Part shown: piece after piece, positions 31,380 through 41,931 of the stretch
How the letters are laid out: every line of letters starts with the position of its first letter
Position numbering within the stretch: position 1 is the first letter of the stretch
Source of the DNA: Taudactylus pleione
Lineage: Eukaryota; Chordata; Amphibia; Anura; Myobatrachidae
Assembly (NCBI GenBank): GCA_031769625.1
Contig: JAUIMM010000040.1
Location: 9,730,001 to 9,794,000, forward strand
Direction of reading: 5' to 3'
Length of the DNA stretch: 64,000 nt
The notes under the pieces: generated by a model
The model's database searches: none
What the model was told of the DNA's origin: nothing
The model's input: the letters and a program-made list of their open reading frames with translations, nothing else
Position numbers and translations under genes: made by a program

Positions 31380-33245
31380 CTTTAATCTGAACTAATTCCT
31401 TCTATTTACCATCCTCAGCTGTACACTCTGGGATTTGCAATCACTGTCACTCTATCATCCTCTTACTATTTGTGGTAATCGTCTACCATGCAACCTCTTA
31501 CAGTTTTTTCATGTGTTATCTCTGATACTTCAATCTCCCACTCTGACACTCTGACACAATTTATCCTGCTGTTCTCTCTCTTTTAATGGGAACCCCTTTT
31601 CCCCATGCCTTTTGCCATGGTGAATGGTAAGGTAGTGGCATGGGTATCTTCCTCTCCCTCCAGTGCACCTACTGTGTCATTCCCCTGGAGCCCTCTGTTT
31701 CCTTATCATCAGAAGTCTACTCTATATGATACTGTAACTCTGTTTACTTCTAGGTTGTGGTCATTTACTTTCCTTCAGGTACTTATTCCTTTTTTCCTTG
31801 ATAATTTTACACCTTATCCACTTTCTTTCTTTGGACCTCCCCTCCCACAACCTGTGTGACTTCAATATCCCCATCGAGGACCCCAAAGATTCTGCAGTTC
31901 TAAACTTCTCTCCCTCCCATGGCTATTCTCAATAGACCTCTTCCCCTTTTCACTGCAGTGGTCACACTCTTGACCTCGTCTTTTCCCACTGTATTGACAT
32001 CTCATATTTCATCAGCTTCAACTTTCCTCTGTCTGACCATCATATCCCTCTCACTCATCCTCCCTCATTCCTCCATCTACTCTAACAGGACTACTCTTGC
32101 ATTGAGCAGCCTTGAATTCATGGAACCTGACAGGTTTCCCTACTTCCTGTACTCTTTTCTTTCACCATTTCCATCGTCTACTGCCCTAACATAGCTGCTT
32201 CCCTCAATAACTTCACCTTAGCTTTTACTCTGAACTGCTTTGCCACTTTGAATACTCTCAATCTCATATTGTCCACACCCAAATCCAGGAATGCTATTCT
32301 GACCTGCTACCTCCAAAAATGCTCCTGCACCATGCAGCAGAATTGGTGAAAATCCAGTTCACTCTCTGACATCCTTTATTTCAAATTCATGCTCTTCTCT
32401 TACAGCTCTAAACTTGCTTTTTCAAAACAGTTTTACTTTGAATCCCTCATCAACTCCCAATCCTCCAACCCTGACTATTTCTCGTCACCTTCAATCCAGT
32501 CCTTTGTCCTCTCCATCCTCACTCCTCTCATCCCTCATGGTCATTGATTTAGCTTACATTTCATCCAAATGTGTTATTATCTATGAGGGCATTTCATCTT
32601 TAAATCCTTCTTCTGCTCCTCCCCCACATTTTATTGCAGGTCAACCTACACTTTCCTCCTTCTCCCCATCATTTGCTTGATGTCCATTCCTGCCTCTCAA
32701 CTTCCTCCCTCTTCACCTGCCACCTTAAACCCATCCACCATCACATCCCCAGCTCCCTAATTGATGCTGCTCCCACCTTGTTCTCCAGTGGCATTGTCCT
32801 CTTCTCCTTTACACATGCCCTTGTCTCTTTGATTCTAAAAAGCACTCTCTGGATCCTTAATTCCTCTCAAACTATCACCCCATTTATCTTCTTTCATGTG
32901 CCTTAAACTCTTGAAAGAACTTGTCTCCCAATGCCTGTCCTCCTTCCTATCCTTACACCACGCTCTCTACCCATGTCAATCTGGATTTTGCTTTCAATTT
33001 ACTTTTATTTTATGTAAACTCACTGTGGAACTTGCTTCCCAGCACAGCACAAGAGGCCTCCACTCTAGAATCCTTAAAAAATAGACTCAATGCTCACCTG
33101 TTCACCCAAGCATTTCACTAATGTCCCTTGTTAAGCTTGTTTTGTGTTAGTTTTGTATTTTGTGCTGTAAAGGCAATTGTAAAGCAATTTGAGTCCTTTA
33201 GGAGAAAAGTACTATATAAATAACATTATATTATTATTATTAAAT
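31380..33245 (+). mobile_element. L2-like LINE, internally deleted
   Basis: Collapsed non-LTR retrotransposon. Endonuclease landmarks: CDFNIPIEDP (31856 onward, for GDFN), GHTLDLVF (~31961) and SDHH (~32030). Then a linker with LSKQFYFESLINS-type residues, and reverse transcriptase pieces including KELVSQCLSSFLSLHHALYP then CQSGFCF (~32906-32990). After a deletion it continues with the C-terminal LWNLLPSTAQEASTLESLKN (~33022) and a 3' tail AGTACTATATAAATAA plus ATT repeats, typical of vertebrate L2. Confidence 0.8.
31850..33122 (+). pseudogene. LINE ORF2 remnant (endonuclease and RT pieces)
   Basis: The polyprotein would nick target DNA and reverse-transcribe LINE RNA. Here the reading frame changes several times and in-frame stops occur throughout the endonuclease-RT linker. 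The RT catalytic core containing the usual F-A-D-D residues is absent, because sequence passes from RT motif QSGF (~32985) almost directly to the C-terminal LWNLLPS block (~33022). 5' truncation and internal deletion leave it inactive. The L2 clade call rests on the 3' tail and the C-terminal block; a related clade such as CR1 is possible. Confidence 0.7.
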
Positions 33246-34380
33246 TGCCTTTATCAATGTCAAATTTGAAAGACAAAATAAAAAAGAGGTCTGTCTTTTA
33301 TTTTGATCCGTGAATTGTCACAATGTACAGCAAAAATATATTTAAAAATACAGTTTGAAGAACATGTTCAAAATGATAAAATTGTGGATTAGAAAAGTAT
33401 TAAACTATTAAATCAGCTGAGTGCCTCTAATTGTCTTCTATATAGATCAACTAAGGAGCCAATAAATTAGCTACTTATTCAAGTAGGTAGTATTACAACA
33501 GTACAGTAATAGTTTACATTTTTCTTCAAGATACCATATATATTAGTGCAGAGACCCATACATATTAGCTCCAAGAAAATTATTGTACGAGTATCTGTTA
33601 GTTAATTGAAATATGGAGGACTTATATAGTGCAGTCATCCATTTAATTAAACACTGGGGATTGACCCTCCATTATTGTGCTTATGTATACTCCAATTACT
33701 CCAAAGGTATCTGAGAATCAGAAATCATCATCTGTTGTAAATAAAGGTAAGTTCTCTTAGCCTATATACACAGGCAAAGATGTGAGAATTAAACCTTTAT
33801 ATATTTCCCAGTAGGCACAGAAATATTTAGATTTTGTATGTCTCTAAATGTTGGGTTTCAATTCTAGATGATAATGCCTCTCATGTATGGTGATTTCAAT
33901 TCAGACTACTAATGTGAGATACATGGTTCTAATTCAGTTCTAAAGGATTGTTGCTATTACTTATCAACATTACAGTTTTATTGCAACATTCTCTAAACAT
34001 TGTAGCTGTGTATCACTTGTGCAGAGTGTAAGTAATTGACAATTCGTTACCAACAAATTCCAAGGTATTAATCTCCAATACTGAGCATTTGTTCGTATGA
34101 ATGCAAGTCAGATAACCTTATCACATTGGTGCTTAACTACATGTACATATACATTACAGACTTAACTCATGTTATCAAGGAAATTCCTTATTAAGTTTAG
34201 TTGGTGAATAGGTCCTGTCTTTAATGGCGTTTTTCTTTATGAGAGAAAGTTACTGAATCCATCTTCTTTGTCAATACAATTGCTATTGCAATAGGTTTTG
34301 ATTGTCTGACCTATCTATTATGTGATATGATCTAGTTAACTTGTAGCACCACTTTTATATATCAAGGCTGCTAATATTTG
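33246..34380. other. AT-rich, unassigned
   Basis: No recognisable feature. Confidence 0.5.
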
Positions 34381-34429
34381 GCTGGTCGGCAGGTGTATTA
34401 ACAAATAACAGTAGTAGTGAGTCGCTGTG

Positions 34430-35100
34430 TACCAGAATTCTAAATGCTGCACATCAGGTCTTTAATTCTGGTATATAGCTATTATTATATCTAAACATTC
34501 ATTTTAATTTAAATTCTGGTATATAGTTATTATTAAATCTGAGCATTAATTTTAAAATGTAATTGTTATAGCTGTATAATTGCATATAAATATATTACTT
34601 TGGATCCCTCCTTTGGTTAATATATTGTGTTTGGGACTAGATCTGTTCTAGTTTGCCAGCACAGGGACTGACTTAATGTGTTTATAAGTTGAGATGCCTT
34701 GCAGCTATTCAATTTTACTGCTGGCTGACCTTGCTATAATTTGCCAACACATGGAGAGTTTGTGAGTCCAACAAAATAATTTTTCTTTAGAGACCGGCTA
34801 TAAACTATTAGCACAGATACTGTTTTAATATATGCAGAAGCTGACGTATCGTGCAGCTTAAGTATATTGTACTGCGGGCTTGACTTGTTATAATTTACAA
34901 ACGCACAGACAGTTAGTGGGTGCAGAACTATTGTAAGTTGCCGTATAGTAGACCCACTATAAATTATCAGCACAGGAATTGTCTTGATGTATAGAGACAT
35001 TGAATGGCCATGCAGTTCTAATAGAAGATCTTACTGCGGTCTGACTGTGCAATAACTAACAGGCACAGAAAAGGTTTGTGGGTATGGCACAAGAATGACA
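34430..35100. repeat. Degenerate tandem repeat
   Basis: Recurring CTATAATTTGCCAACACA, CAGCACAG(G/A) and GCAGCT(T/A) blocks at irregular ~65-150-bp spacing. No family name. Confidence 0.5.
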
Positions 35101-35322
35101 TGTCTTGTAATGAATAATTAAGAACCAACTCCATGCTGCAACATGATAATCGCTGCACTTTAGGTCTCCTATGCATAAACTCAACACACAGTTCTAATCG
35201 GGTCACATAACATCACACTGAAAGAGACAGCAGGCAGACACCTGAAATGCCAACACGTGTTTCGCTGTTAAGCTTTACCAAGATCACCAACACAGCTAAT
35301 TTAAGGGACAATTTCCCACTAT

Positions 35323-35719
35323 GGGTCTGATTCAGAAGTGGATGCAATGTTGATTCAGCATGCATTTGGCCGATGTTGTTAGTCTGTCCATACCTCTGAA
35401 AACACTGATGGTTGCTGCTGGGAGACACAGAATGAATTTGGATGTAAGAGCTGTGAATTTTAGTAGGGGGTCCTGGGAGGTAACAGGGCATGGCTAGCCA
35501 GATGTGGGCATGTCACTGACAGCAGCTGTGTCTAAAGATGCAGTATTGCGGACACTGGATGCCATGTTCAGACAGAGAAACTGTGCCTGCCATAGGGCTC
35601 GTGCAAGTTTTGATGGTGCATCTAAAGATGTGCCGAAATGGATTTGCACCACTGCAAAAATGCAGTTGAGGCAGTAGTAAAAGCGCAGCCAAGTCTACTT
35701 CCACCTGTGAATCAGGTCC
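35323..35719 (+). mobile_element. MITE C1 (same end family)
   Basis: Ends GGGTCTGATTCAG and TGAATCAGGTCC. Flanks TAT/AAT match 2 of 3. The interior is related to 58125-58600 (GACAGAGAAACTG, CCATAGGGC and GATGGTGCATCTA on opposite strands). Confidence 0.7.
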
Positions 35720-35849
35720 AATGCTGCAAGAGCCATGTCAATGTGATTTGTTGATGATGGGAGAGTAAAATGCATCATGAGGCACATGTACCAGAAATTG
35801 CTTTTATTCATATACCTCTATGGTATCATCTTTACGGCTATAACATTGT

Positions 35850-37660
35850 TCACTCTCCCTGCATCTCACCCCTACAAATTGCTGCCTCAATAATCCACTG
35901 CCCACTTATGAATGAATGAAGCTTGGCGTTACGTGTGGCCGCTGCAGCTCTTTCCTGCCTGTATTCTGACTGTTCTTAGCAACTAGGAAGCTGGCTGCTA
36001 CGTGCAGCGTCTCATCTGTTTGGAATACCTCATTACCTGACTCCAGCCTGATGACTCCTGTGATTGGTCTGTCTCCCTTCCATTAGGGATTCTGGTCAGT
36101 TGCTGCCTGCCAGTGATATTTTCTAGTTCCTGTTCTCCTCATGCAGTCGCTGTACTCAGTACAGATCCCAGTCTTCCTGTCTGTTCCTGTGTCCTGGGAC
36201 CCTGCCATTGTATACCTGCATCCTTGAACTCAGGACCTGATTCAGAGCCGGACGCTATTTGCGAACGGTCGTTCAGAAAGAGGGGCTAGCTATTTAAATT
36301 GAGCGCTCGCTCTTTGCGGTCTGTTGACGCCTCTATGTCTGAGCGAGTGAACGAAACATGCGCTCGCTATTTTGTAAAGACGCCCCCTGGCCGTTCGCAT
36401 CATACGTCATCTCCGCTATTTATTAGATTAATTGAGTACATCGAAAGGCGTCTGAACTGCTCGCAGTGCTTGTGGTAGGTTTTACTTCCTGCAATCACTG
36501 TGAGCAGTTCAGGCTAAAAGACAACCAAGTGACGTGGTCGATGACGCTGCTTTGTTAATTATGCCCTCCCATTAAACGCCCATTTTGACCGTTTGGCACG
36601 CCTGCGTTTGGATCTCCACTCCCCGTTTTTAAGCACCTTCCCCTGTTACCACCCACAAACGCTTCATTCTGTCACTCAAATTAGCAGGCCCTCGTTGTTT
36701 GCGAGTGCACGATTTCCGACCGCAATGACTGGTTGGCGCATGCGCATTATGACCCAATCGCATGCACAGATGTGCGAACATCGCTCGGAGCAAGCAAGCG
36801 GCCGCTTATGAACGGCTCTGAATCAGGCCCTCAGTCCTCTGTGTGTAGTCCCTGACAGTCCTGCTCCTGTGTCCTGCTGGATTCTGCCCTGTATCCATGT
36901 CCTCTGTCCATTCCAGCTCCATGTATGTGCCTTGCCAGGACCCTCCAGCGTACCTTCTGTGTCACCTCTGGTCTGTGTGAAGTCCCAGCGTGTTCTTGTG
37001 GATTCACCCTGCCACTTCAATTATATCACATACTGGTCCTGCTACAATCCAGATTCGTATACTGAATTGCTGGTTCTGCTATCCTCCAGCTAGAATCTTG
37101 AGTAGCTGGCCTGCTACAACCCTGATTAATTTCCTGCATTGCTGGTCTTGCCATCCTCCAGCTAGAATCCTGAGTAGCTGGCCTGCTACTACCCTGATTC
37201 ATATCCTGTCTTTCTGGTTCTGTGCACATCCAGCCTGTGTGTCTGTGGTTGCCTATTGGAGCAAAGTATGTTCACCCCAGCTGTGTCTGTAAATTGCAAG
37301 TCTGCAGTTTGGTCTCTCAGTTCATCTAGCAAGTCTCCCTGCAGTTGGATTTTATTCTGTAAGCACTCTGCCGTGCTTCAGATTCCAGTACACACCTGCA
37401 CCTGATTGCTCCTACAATTACCATTGAATTGCAGTGATTCCAGAACACACACAGCTGCAGATAGTCCTACAATTCACCCTTGCCTTACCGTGTATCCAGT
37501 GTTCATCCAGTCCTGCAGTCTTGTCATCATTCCTTGCAAGGTCTGTCTGCAATTAACTCTTGCTTTGCCTGCTGCTAAACTCCAGGTCAATTACCTTGTG
37601 GATCCCAGTCTACTTGGATCATTTTCAAATAGTGTTGTGCAGTCCTAACACTTGGTGGCT
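35850..37660 (+). other. LTR-like C+T-rich stretch interrupted by MITE B2
   Basis: Long C/T-rich sequence with CCTGTGTCCTG, CCAGCTAGAATC and AGTAGCTGGCCTGCTAC repeats. It ends CCTAACACTTGGTGGCTTGATAAAG, which resembles an LTR end followed by a primer-binding-type TGG. Probably an LTR-element fragment, but no second LTR is visible. Confidence 0.35.
36233..36830 (+). mobile_element. MITE B2, TSD TCA
   Basis: Ends GGACCTGATTCAGAGCCGG and GGCTCTGAATCAGGCCC, with TCA at 36230-36232 and 36831-36833. About 598 bp, same interior as the other B copies. Confidence 0.9.
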
Positions 37661-37839
37661 TGATAAAGTTCCTGTGCATGGGCTAGAGTAAAGTAGGGGT
37701 GAGCGGGTTCAGATTTCTGAAATCCAAGCCCCCTCGATCCGAGGCCGATCCAAATCCGGCTCGACTTTTCCCGCCTGACTCGGATCTGTAATCGAGGCAA
37801 AACGTCATCATCCCGCCTTCCGGGTCTCGCGGGTTTTGG

Positions 37840-37865
37840 ATTCTATATAAGGTACCCGCGTCGGC
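37840..37865 (+). promoter_or_regulatory. TATA-type promoter of hAT copy 3
   Basis: TTCTATATAAGGTACCCGCG followed by GGCGCCATTTTC, about 150 bp inside the left end and mirrored in copy 2. Confidence 0.55.
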
Positions 37866-37914
37866 GCCATTTTCTCTCACCTGTGGACAGTGAAGAGGGA
37901 GGGTGGGAGTTAGG

Positions 37915-39500
37915 GCTGGCTGGGCTGTGTACTGTAGTGTAGTGCAGTGTAGTGTTGTGCTGTGCTGCGCTGTACTGCTGTTGTCCATAGGGGCTGGCTG
38001 TGTTGTGCTGTGCTGCTATTGTCCATAGGGGCTGTGTCCACTCCTCCAAAGTCCATAGGGGCTGGCTGGACTGTGTTGTGCAGTCAGTTGTTCATAGGGG
38101 CTGTGTCCACTCCAAAGTCCTGTGCAGTGTCCCAGTCCTAAAGGGGTGCTGTAGTGTTGTCCAGGGGGTGCTCTGTCCGTCAGGGGTGCTCCCCCAAGTA
38201 CTAAAAAAATATATATTTTTTCTGTGTTTGTGAATTGTGTGCACAGTAGCCGCACGTGCATCAATAAAGTAGTGCCAAGCGTGCGCCTGTGTCATAAGTA
38301 AAGGGCTGGCTGGCTTGACCGTTAAAGGGTGCTGTAACCCCCAAAGTACACTCCAGTCCAAACCAAATAAAAAAATATTTTCTGTGTTTGTGAATTGTGT
38401 GCGCAGTAGCCGCACGTGCATCAACAAAGTAGTGCCAAGCGTGCGCCTGTGTCATAAGTAAAGGGCCGGCTGGCTTGACCGTTAAAGGGTGCTGTAACCC
38501 CCAAAGTACACTCCAGTCCAAACCAAATAAAAAAATATTTTCTGTGTTTGTGAATTGTGTGCGCAGTAGCCGCACGTGCATCAACAAAGTAGTGCCAAGC
38601 GTGCGCCTGTATCATAAGTAAAGGGCCGACTGGCTTGACCGTTAAAGGGTGCTGTAACCCCCAAAGTACTCTCCAAACCAAATAAAAAAATATTTTCTGT
38701 GTCCACTCCAAAGTCCTGTGCAGTGTCCCAGTCCTAAAGGGGTGCTGTAGTGTTGTCCAGGGGGTGCTCTGTCCATCAGGGGTGCTCCCCCAAGTGCAAA
38801 AAAAATAATATTTTTTCTATGTTTGTGAATTGTGTGCGCAGTAGCCGCATGTGCATCAACAAAGTAGCGCCAAGCGTGCGCCTGTGTCATAAGTAAAGGG
38901 CCGGCTGGCTTGACCGTTAAAGGGTGCTGTAACCCCCAAAGCGCACTCCAAAGCAAATAAAAAAATATTTTCTGTGTTTGTGAATACTGTGGCTGCACGT
39001 GCATCAACAAAGGAGCAGCGCCAAGCATGCGCCTGTGTCATAAGTAAAGGGCCGGCTGGCTTGACCGTTAAAGGGTGCTGTAACCCCAAAGTGCACTCCT
39101 AACCAAATAAAAAAATATTTTCTGTGTTTGTCAATTGTGTGCACTGTGTCTTTGTGAAATGTGTGGGCTGTAGCCGCACCTGCATCCTCAAAGCAGCAGC
39201 GACAAGCGTGCATCTGTCTGTTAAAGGGTGGTGTAACCCCCAAAGTGCGCTCCAACCAAAATAAAATAATCTTCTTTTTTTCTGTGTTTGTGTATGAAAT
39301 GTATACGCAGTAGCCGCACCTGCATCCTCAAAGCAGCAACGACAAGCGTGCGTCTGTCTATTAAAGGGTGGTGTAACCCTCAAAGTGTGCTCCACAAAAA
39401 ATAAAAAATTCTTTTTTTTTTTCTGTCTTTGTGAAATGTGTGGGCTGTAGCCGCACCTGCATCCTCAAAGCAGCAGCGACAAGCGTGCATCTGTCTGTCA
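37915..39500 (+). repeat. 5' tandem arrays of hAT copy 3
   Basis: Short CATAGGGGCTG repeats (to ~38200), about five ~160-bp units (38215-39150, marker GCAGTAGCCGCACGTGCATC) and about three 138-bp units (39150-39500, marker CTGTAGCCGCACCTGCATCC). The 160- and 138-bp units are diverged relatives, so the array contains a switch between subtypes. Confidence 0.9.
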
Positions 39501-39504
39501 AAGG

Positions 39505-39878
39505 ATTACATCGGTGACAGTCCATACCTGTACTGACAGGAAAAAGAGGCAATTTGGAGGCCCCTGTACAAACTGGCTCTATTTTACCTGAGTTGACCCC
39601 CCTTCAGTGTGTACTCCGAAAGAGTGTTTAGTGCAGCCGGGAACCTTGTCAGCGAAAGGCGTAGGAGGTTGCTTCCACAAAATGTGGAGAAGATGATGTT
39701 CATAAAAATGAATTATCAACTCTTCCAGGGAGACCAGCCTCCAGAACGTACAGAGGTACCTGTGGTGGTGGATTCCAGCAGGGAATTAATACTCTGTGAG
39801 AATGAGGATGTACACAACACTGAAGAGGGTTTGGAATTGGTGAATGAGGAGGATGAGGACGACATCTTGCCTCCATAG
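39505..39878 (+). pseudogene. hATC remnant, copy 3
   Basis: Same junction as copy 1: the array runs into AAAGGATTACATCGG. Encodes VYSERVFSAAGNLVSERRRR, LLPQNVEKMMFIK, then an intact tail to EEDEDDILPP and stop. A TGA just upstream of the motif (..LS*PPFSVYS..) breaks the frame where copy 1 has Cys. Relative to copy 1, 24 bp between GACAG repeats are missing, in frame. The dimerisation domain therefore persists only as a relic. From about 39609 onward an uninterrupted 89-codon frame remains, but there is no evidence it is translated. Confidence 0.85.
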
Positions 39879-39997
39879 AGCCAGTTTGTGCAGGGACAGA
39901 TTATTTGCCAGCTTGTTTTGTGGGGGCCCAAACGAACCAATCATTTCAGCCACAGTCGTGTGGCAGACCCTGGCGCTGAAATGATTGGTTTGTTAAA

Positions 39998-40546
39998 GGC
40001 CCTCATTCAGACCCACTCGCGAGCGGCTGTCCGCTCGCAAGTGGGTCGATGGTCCGCACTGCGCATTCGTATGACGGAGGGAGCTCCGTCGTGCGCATGC
40101 GCGGGACCCGACGAGCGAAGGACTTTCCTTCGCTCGGAGTGTCTCATCAAAGGGGGCGTGCTGTCAATGTTGACTGACAGCACGTCCCCTTTGGTGGGCG
40201 TGCCGGGGGCATGCCTGCCAGACGGAGGCGTTCCCAAGGGAACGCCTACCGTCTGAAGCCGGCCCCACTGACATCACTAGTGATGTCAGTGGGAGTGATT
40301 TTGGCTCTGATAGAGCCAAAATCACTCCTGGCCTTGCGGTTGAAAAACTCAACCGCAGGCTTTTGCTCGCAGTTTCGATGGTCGCGATGGTCAAGACCAT
40401 CGCGACCACATCCTGCACGCTCGTATATGCTGTGGGTGGTGACCCACAGCTATGCGAGCGTCCAGGAGGACGCTCCATATTAATGGAGGTGGGCCCTGAT
40501 TCAGAGCGAGCGCTCTGGTCAGAGCGTCCAGCTCTGAATCAGGGCC
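39998..40546 (+). mobile_element. Palindrome-rich MITE A4, TSD AAA
   Basis: Ends GGCCCTCATTCAG and CTGAATCAGGGCC, flanked by AAA at 39995-39997 and 40547-40549. hAT copies 1 and 2 carry the empty site TTGTTAAAGTGTGCATG, so the insertion is proven within the window. Hairpins include an 11-bp stem at 40112-40136, a 30-bp perfect palindrome at 40264-40293 and a 17-bp stem with 3-nt loop at 40292-40328. Confidence 0.97.
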
Positions 40547-41073
40547 AAAGTGTGCATGTCCTGTTTATACAACATAAGGGTGGGTGGGAGGGCCCAAGGA
40601 CAATTCCATCTTGCACCTCTTTTATTTCTTTGCATTATGTACTGTTTGCGGCCTAGTTTTTCAAACTGCCATCCTGTCTGCCACTGCAGTGTCACTCCTA
40701 GCTGGGCCACGTGTTTGTGCCGCCCACTCATGTCGCTTAGCATAGTCATCCAGCTACAGTACCTCGGTGCAACCTTTTGGACATAAAAACACTATTGTGA
40801 GGTGTGAGGTATTCAGAATAGACTGGAAATGAGTGGAAATTAAGGTTTTTGAGCTTAAGTATAGCATAGGAGCAGAAAAATCAACACATTCTGTGATTTT
40901 AACTGTTTTTATGCTTTTTAAAAAAAAAATTCAGATCCAAAACACAAAACCCAGAACCCAAAACACCGAAGGGTGGTTTTGGCAAAACCAATCCAGATCC
41001 AAAACACGAAGAAAGATCCAGATCCAAAACCAAAACGCAAAACACGAAAAGTGGCCGGTGCACACCCCTAGAA

Positions 41074-41399
41074 TAAAGCTGGCCACACACTAGACCAACT
41101 TACATCCAACCAGCAAACTAGTTGATTGGTTGGAATGAAAATCTGGTAAGGTATGAAAGCAAATGACAATCAGCAATTTGCTCCCAAAGGCCGGAAAATG
41201 GGCAAAAACTGTTGTTTGAACAAATTGTTTAGATCAAACATTTAACAAACTTGTCTGATGACCATTTTAATCTGTTTTCTGGCATTTAGGAGCAAATTGC
41301 TGATCATCATTTACTCCCATATGTTGCCAGATTTTCATTCCAACCAATCAACTAGTTGGCTGGTTGGACAGATAATCTTTAGATGTGTGGCCAGCTTTA
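41074..41399. mobile_element. Foldback MITE, 326 bp
   Basis: Ends TAAAGCTGGCCACACA and TGTGTGGCCAGCTTTA. Arms match far inwards (ACTAGTTGATTGGTTGGAAT, AAAATCTGG, AGCAAATTGCTGAT). hAT copy 3 is inserted at its left edge. Confidence 0.85.
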
Positions 41400-41931
41400 G
41401 AATGGGACAGTAGGAATGTAACAAGAGTTGCTGGAGTAGTCTTATAGAATGGGCAATAGTAGGAGCAGTCAGACAGGGCCATCATAGAATTGAGGAAAGG
41501 GCTGGGAGTGGTAGAACATTTGAATAGCGTGAGTAGGGACTGAGGTTTTGGAACTGGAGGCACTGGAGTTGGATAGGAAGCTGATGCCTGTGTAGTGAGA
41601 TTCTGGTTAGAGAATCCCTTAGTGAAACTGGAGATACCGGATACTGTGCATAATCTGGTAGTGCTAGAAACTAGACTAGACCGGTATTGCTTGAACTGGA
41701 CTGGAACAGGAATTGCTTTGGACCGGGCTTCGACCAGTACTGCTTTGAACCAGGCTGGAACTGGAAATGCTTCAACCAGGCTGGGACTGGTACTGCTTTT
41801 GCAGGATACTGCACAGAAGCTTATGTCCCTAGTAAAAACCTGAGAGCGTGAACGCTGAGGGACACAGAGGATCTGCTCAAAAGGTAGCATGTGAGACACG
41901 TTGCACTGGCAACCAGTTAACCCTACAGGCA
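41400..41931. other. Degenerate tandem repeats, no gene
   Basis: Repeats around GGAACTGG(A)AATGCTT and GGGACTGGTACTGCTTT (41640-41830). A 183-codon minus-strand frame spans this, but its content follows the repeats. Confidence 0.5.

Larger units (their letters stand above)
37694..41070 (+). mobile_element. hAT element copy 3 (complete, non-autonomous)
   Basis: Left end TAGGGGTGAGCGGGTTC. Right end on the minus strand TAGGGGTGTGCACCGGCC. Flanks are GAGTAAAG (37686-37693) and GAATAAAG (41071-41078), an 8-bp duplication with one mismatch. Order: promoter, tandem arrays, hATC remnant (39505-39878) and 3' region. MITE A4 sits in the 3' region. It lacks the BED finger and catalytic core. Confidence 0.95.

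Noticed and set aside
35215..35280. ACACGTGTTTCGCTGTTAAG as a regulatory or retroelement end motif
   Set aside because: It recalls motifs near some vertebrate retroelement ends, but I could not find a paired end or coding part.
41348..41899. 183-codon minus-strand frame
   Set aside because: It overlaps a foldback MITE end and degenerate tandem repeats, with no recognisable domain.
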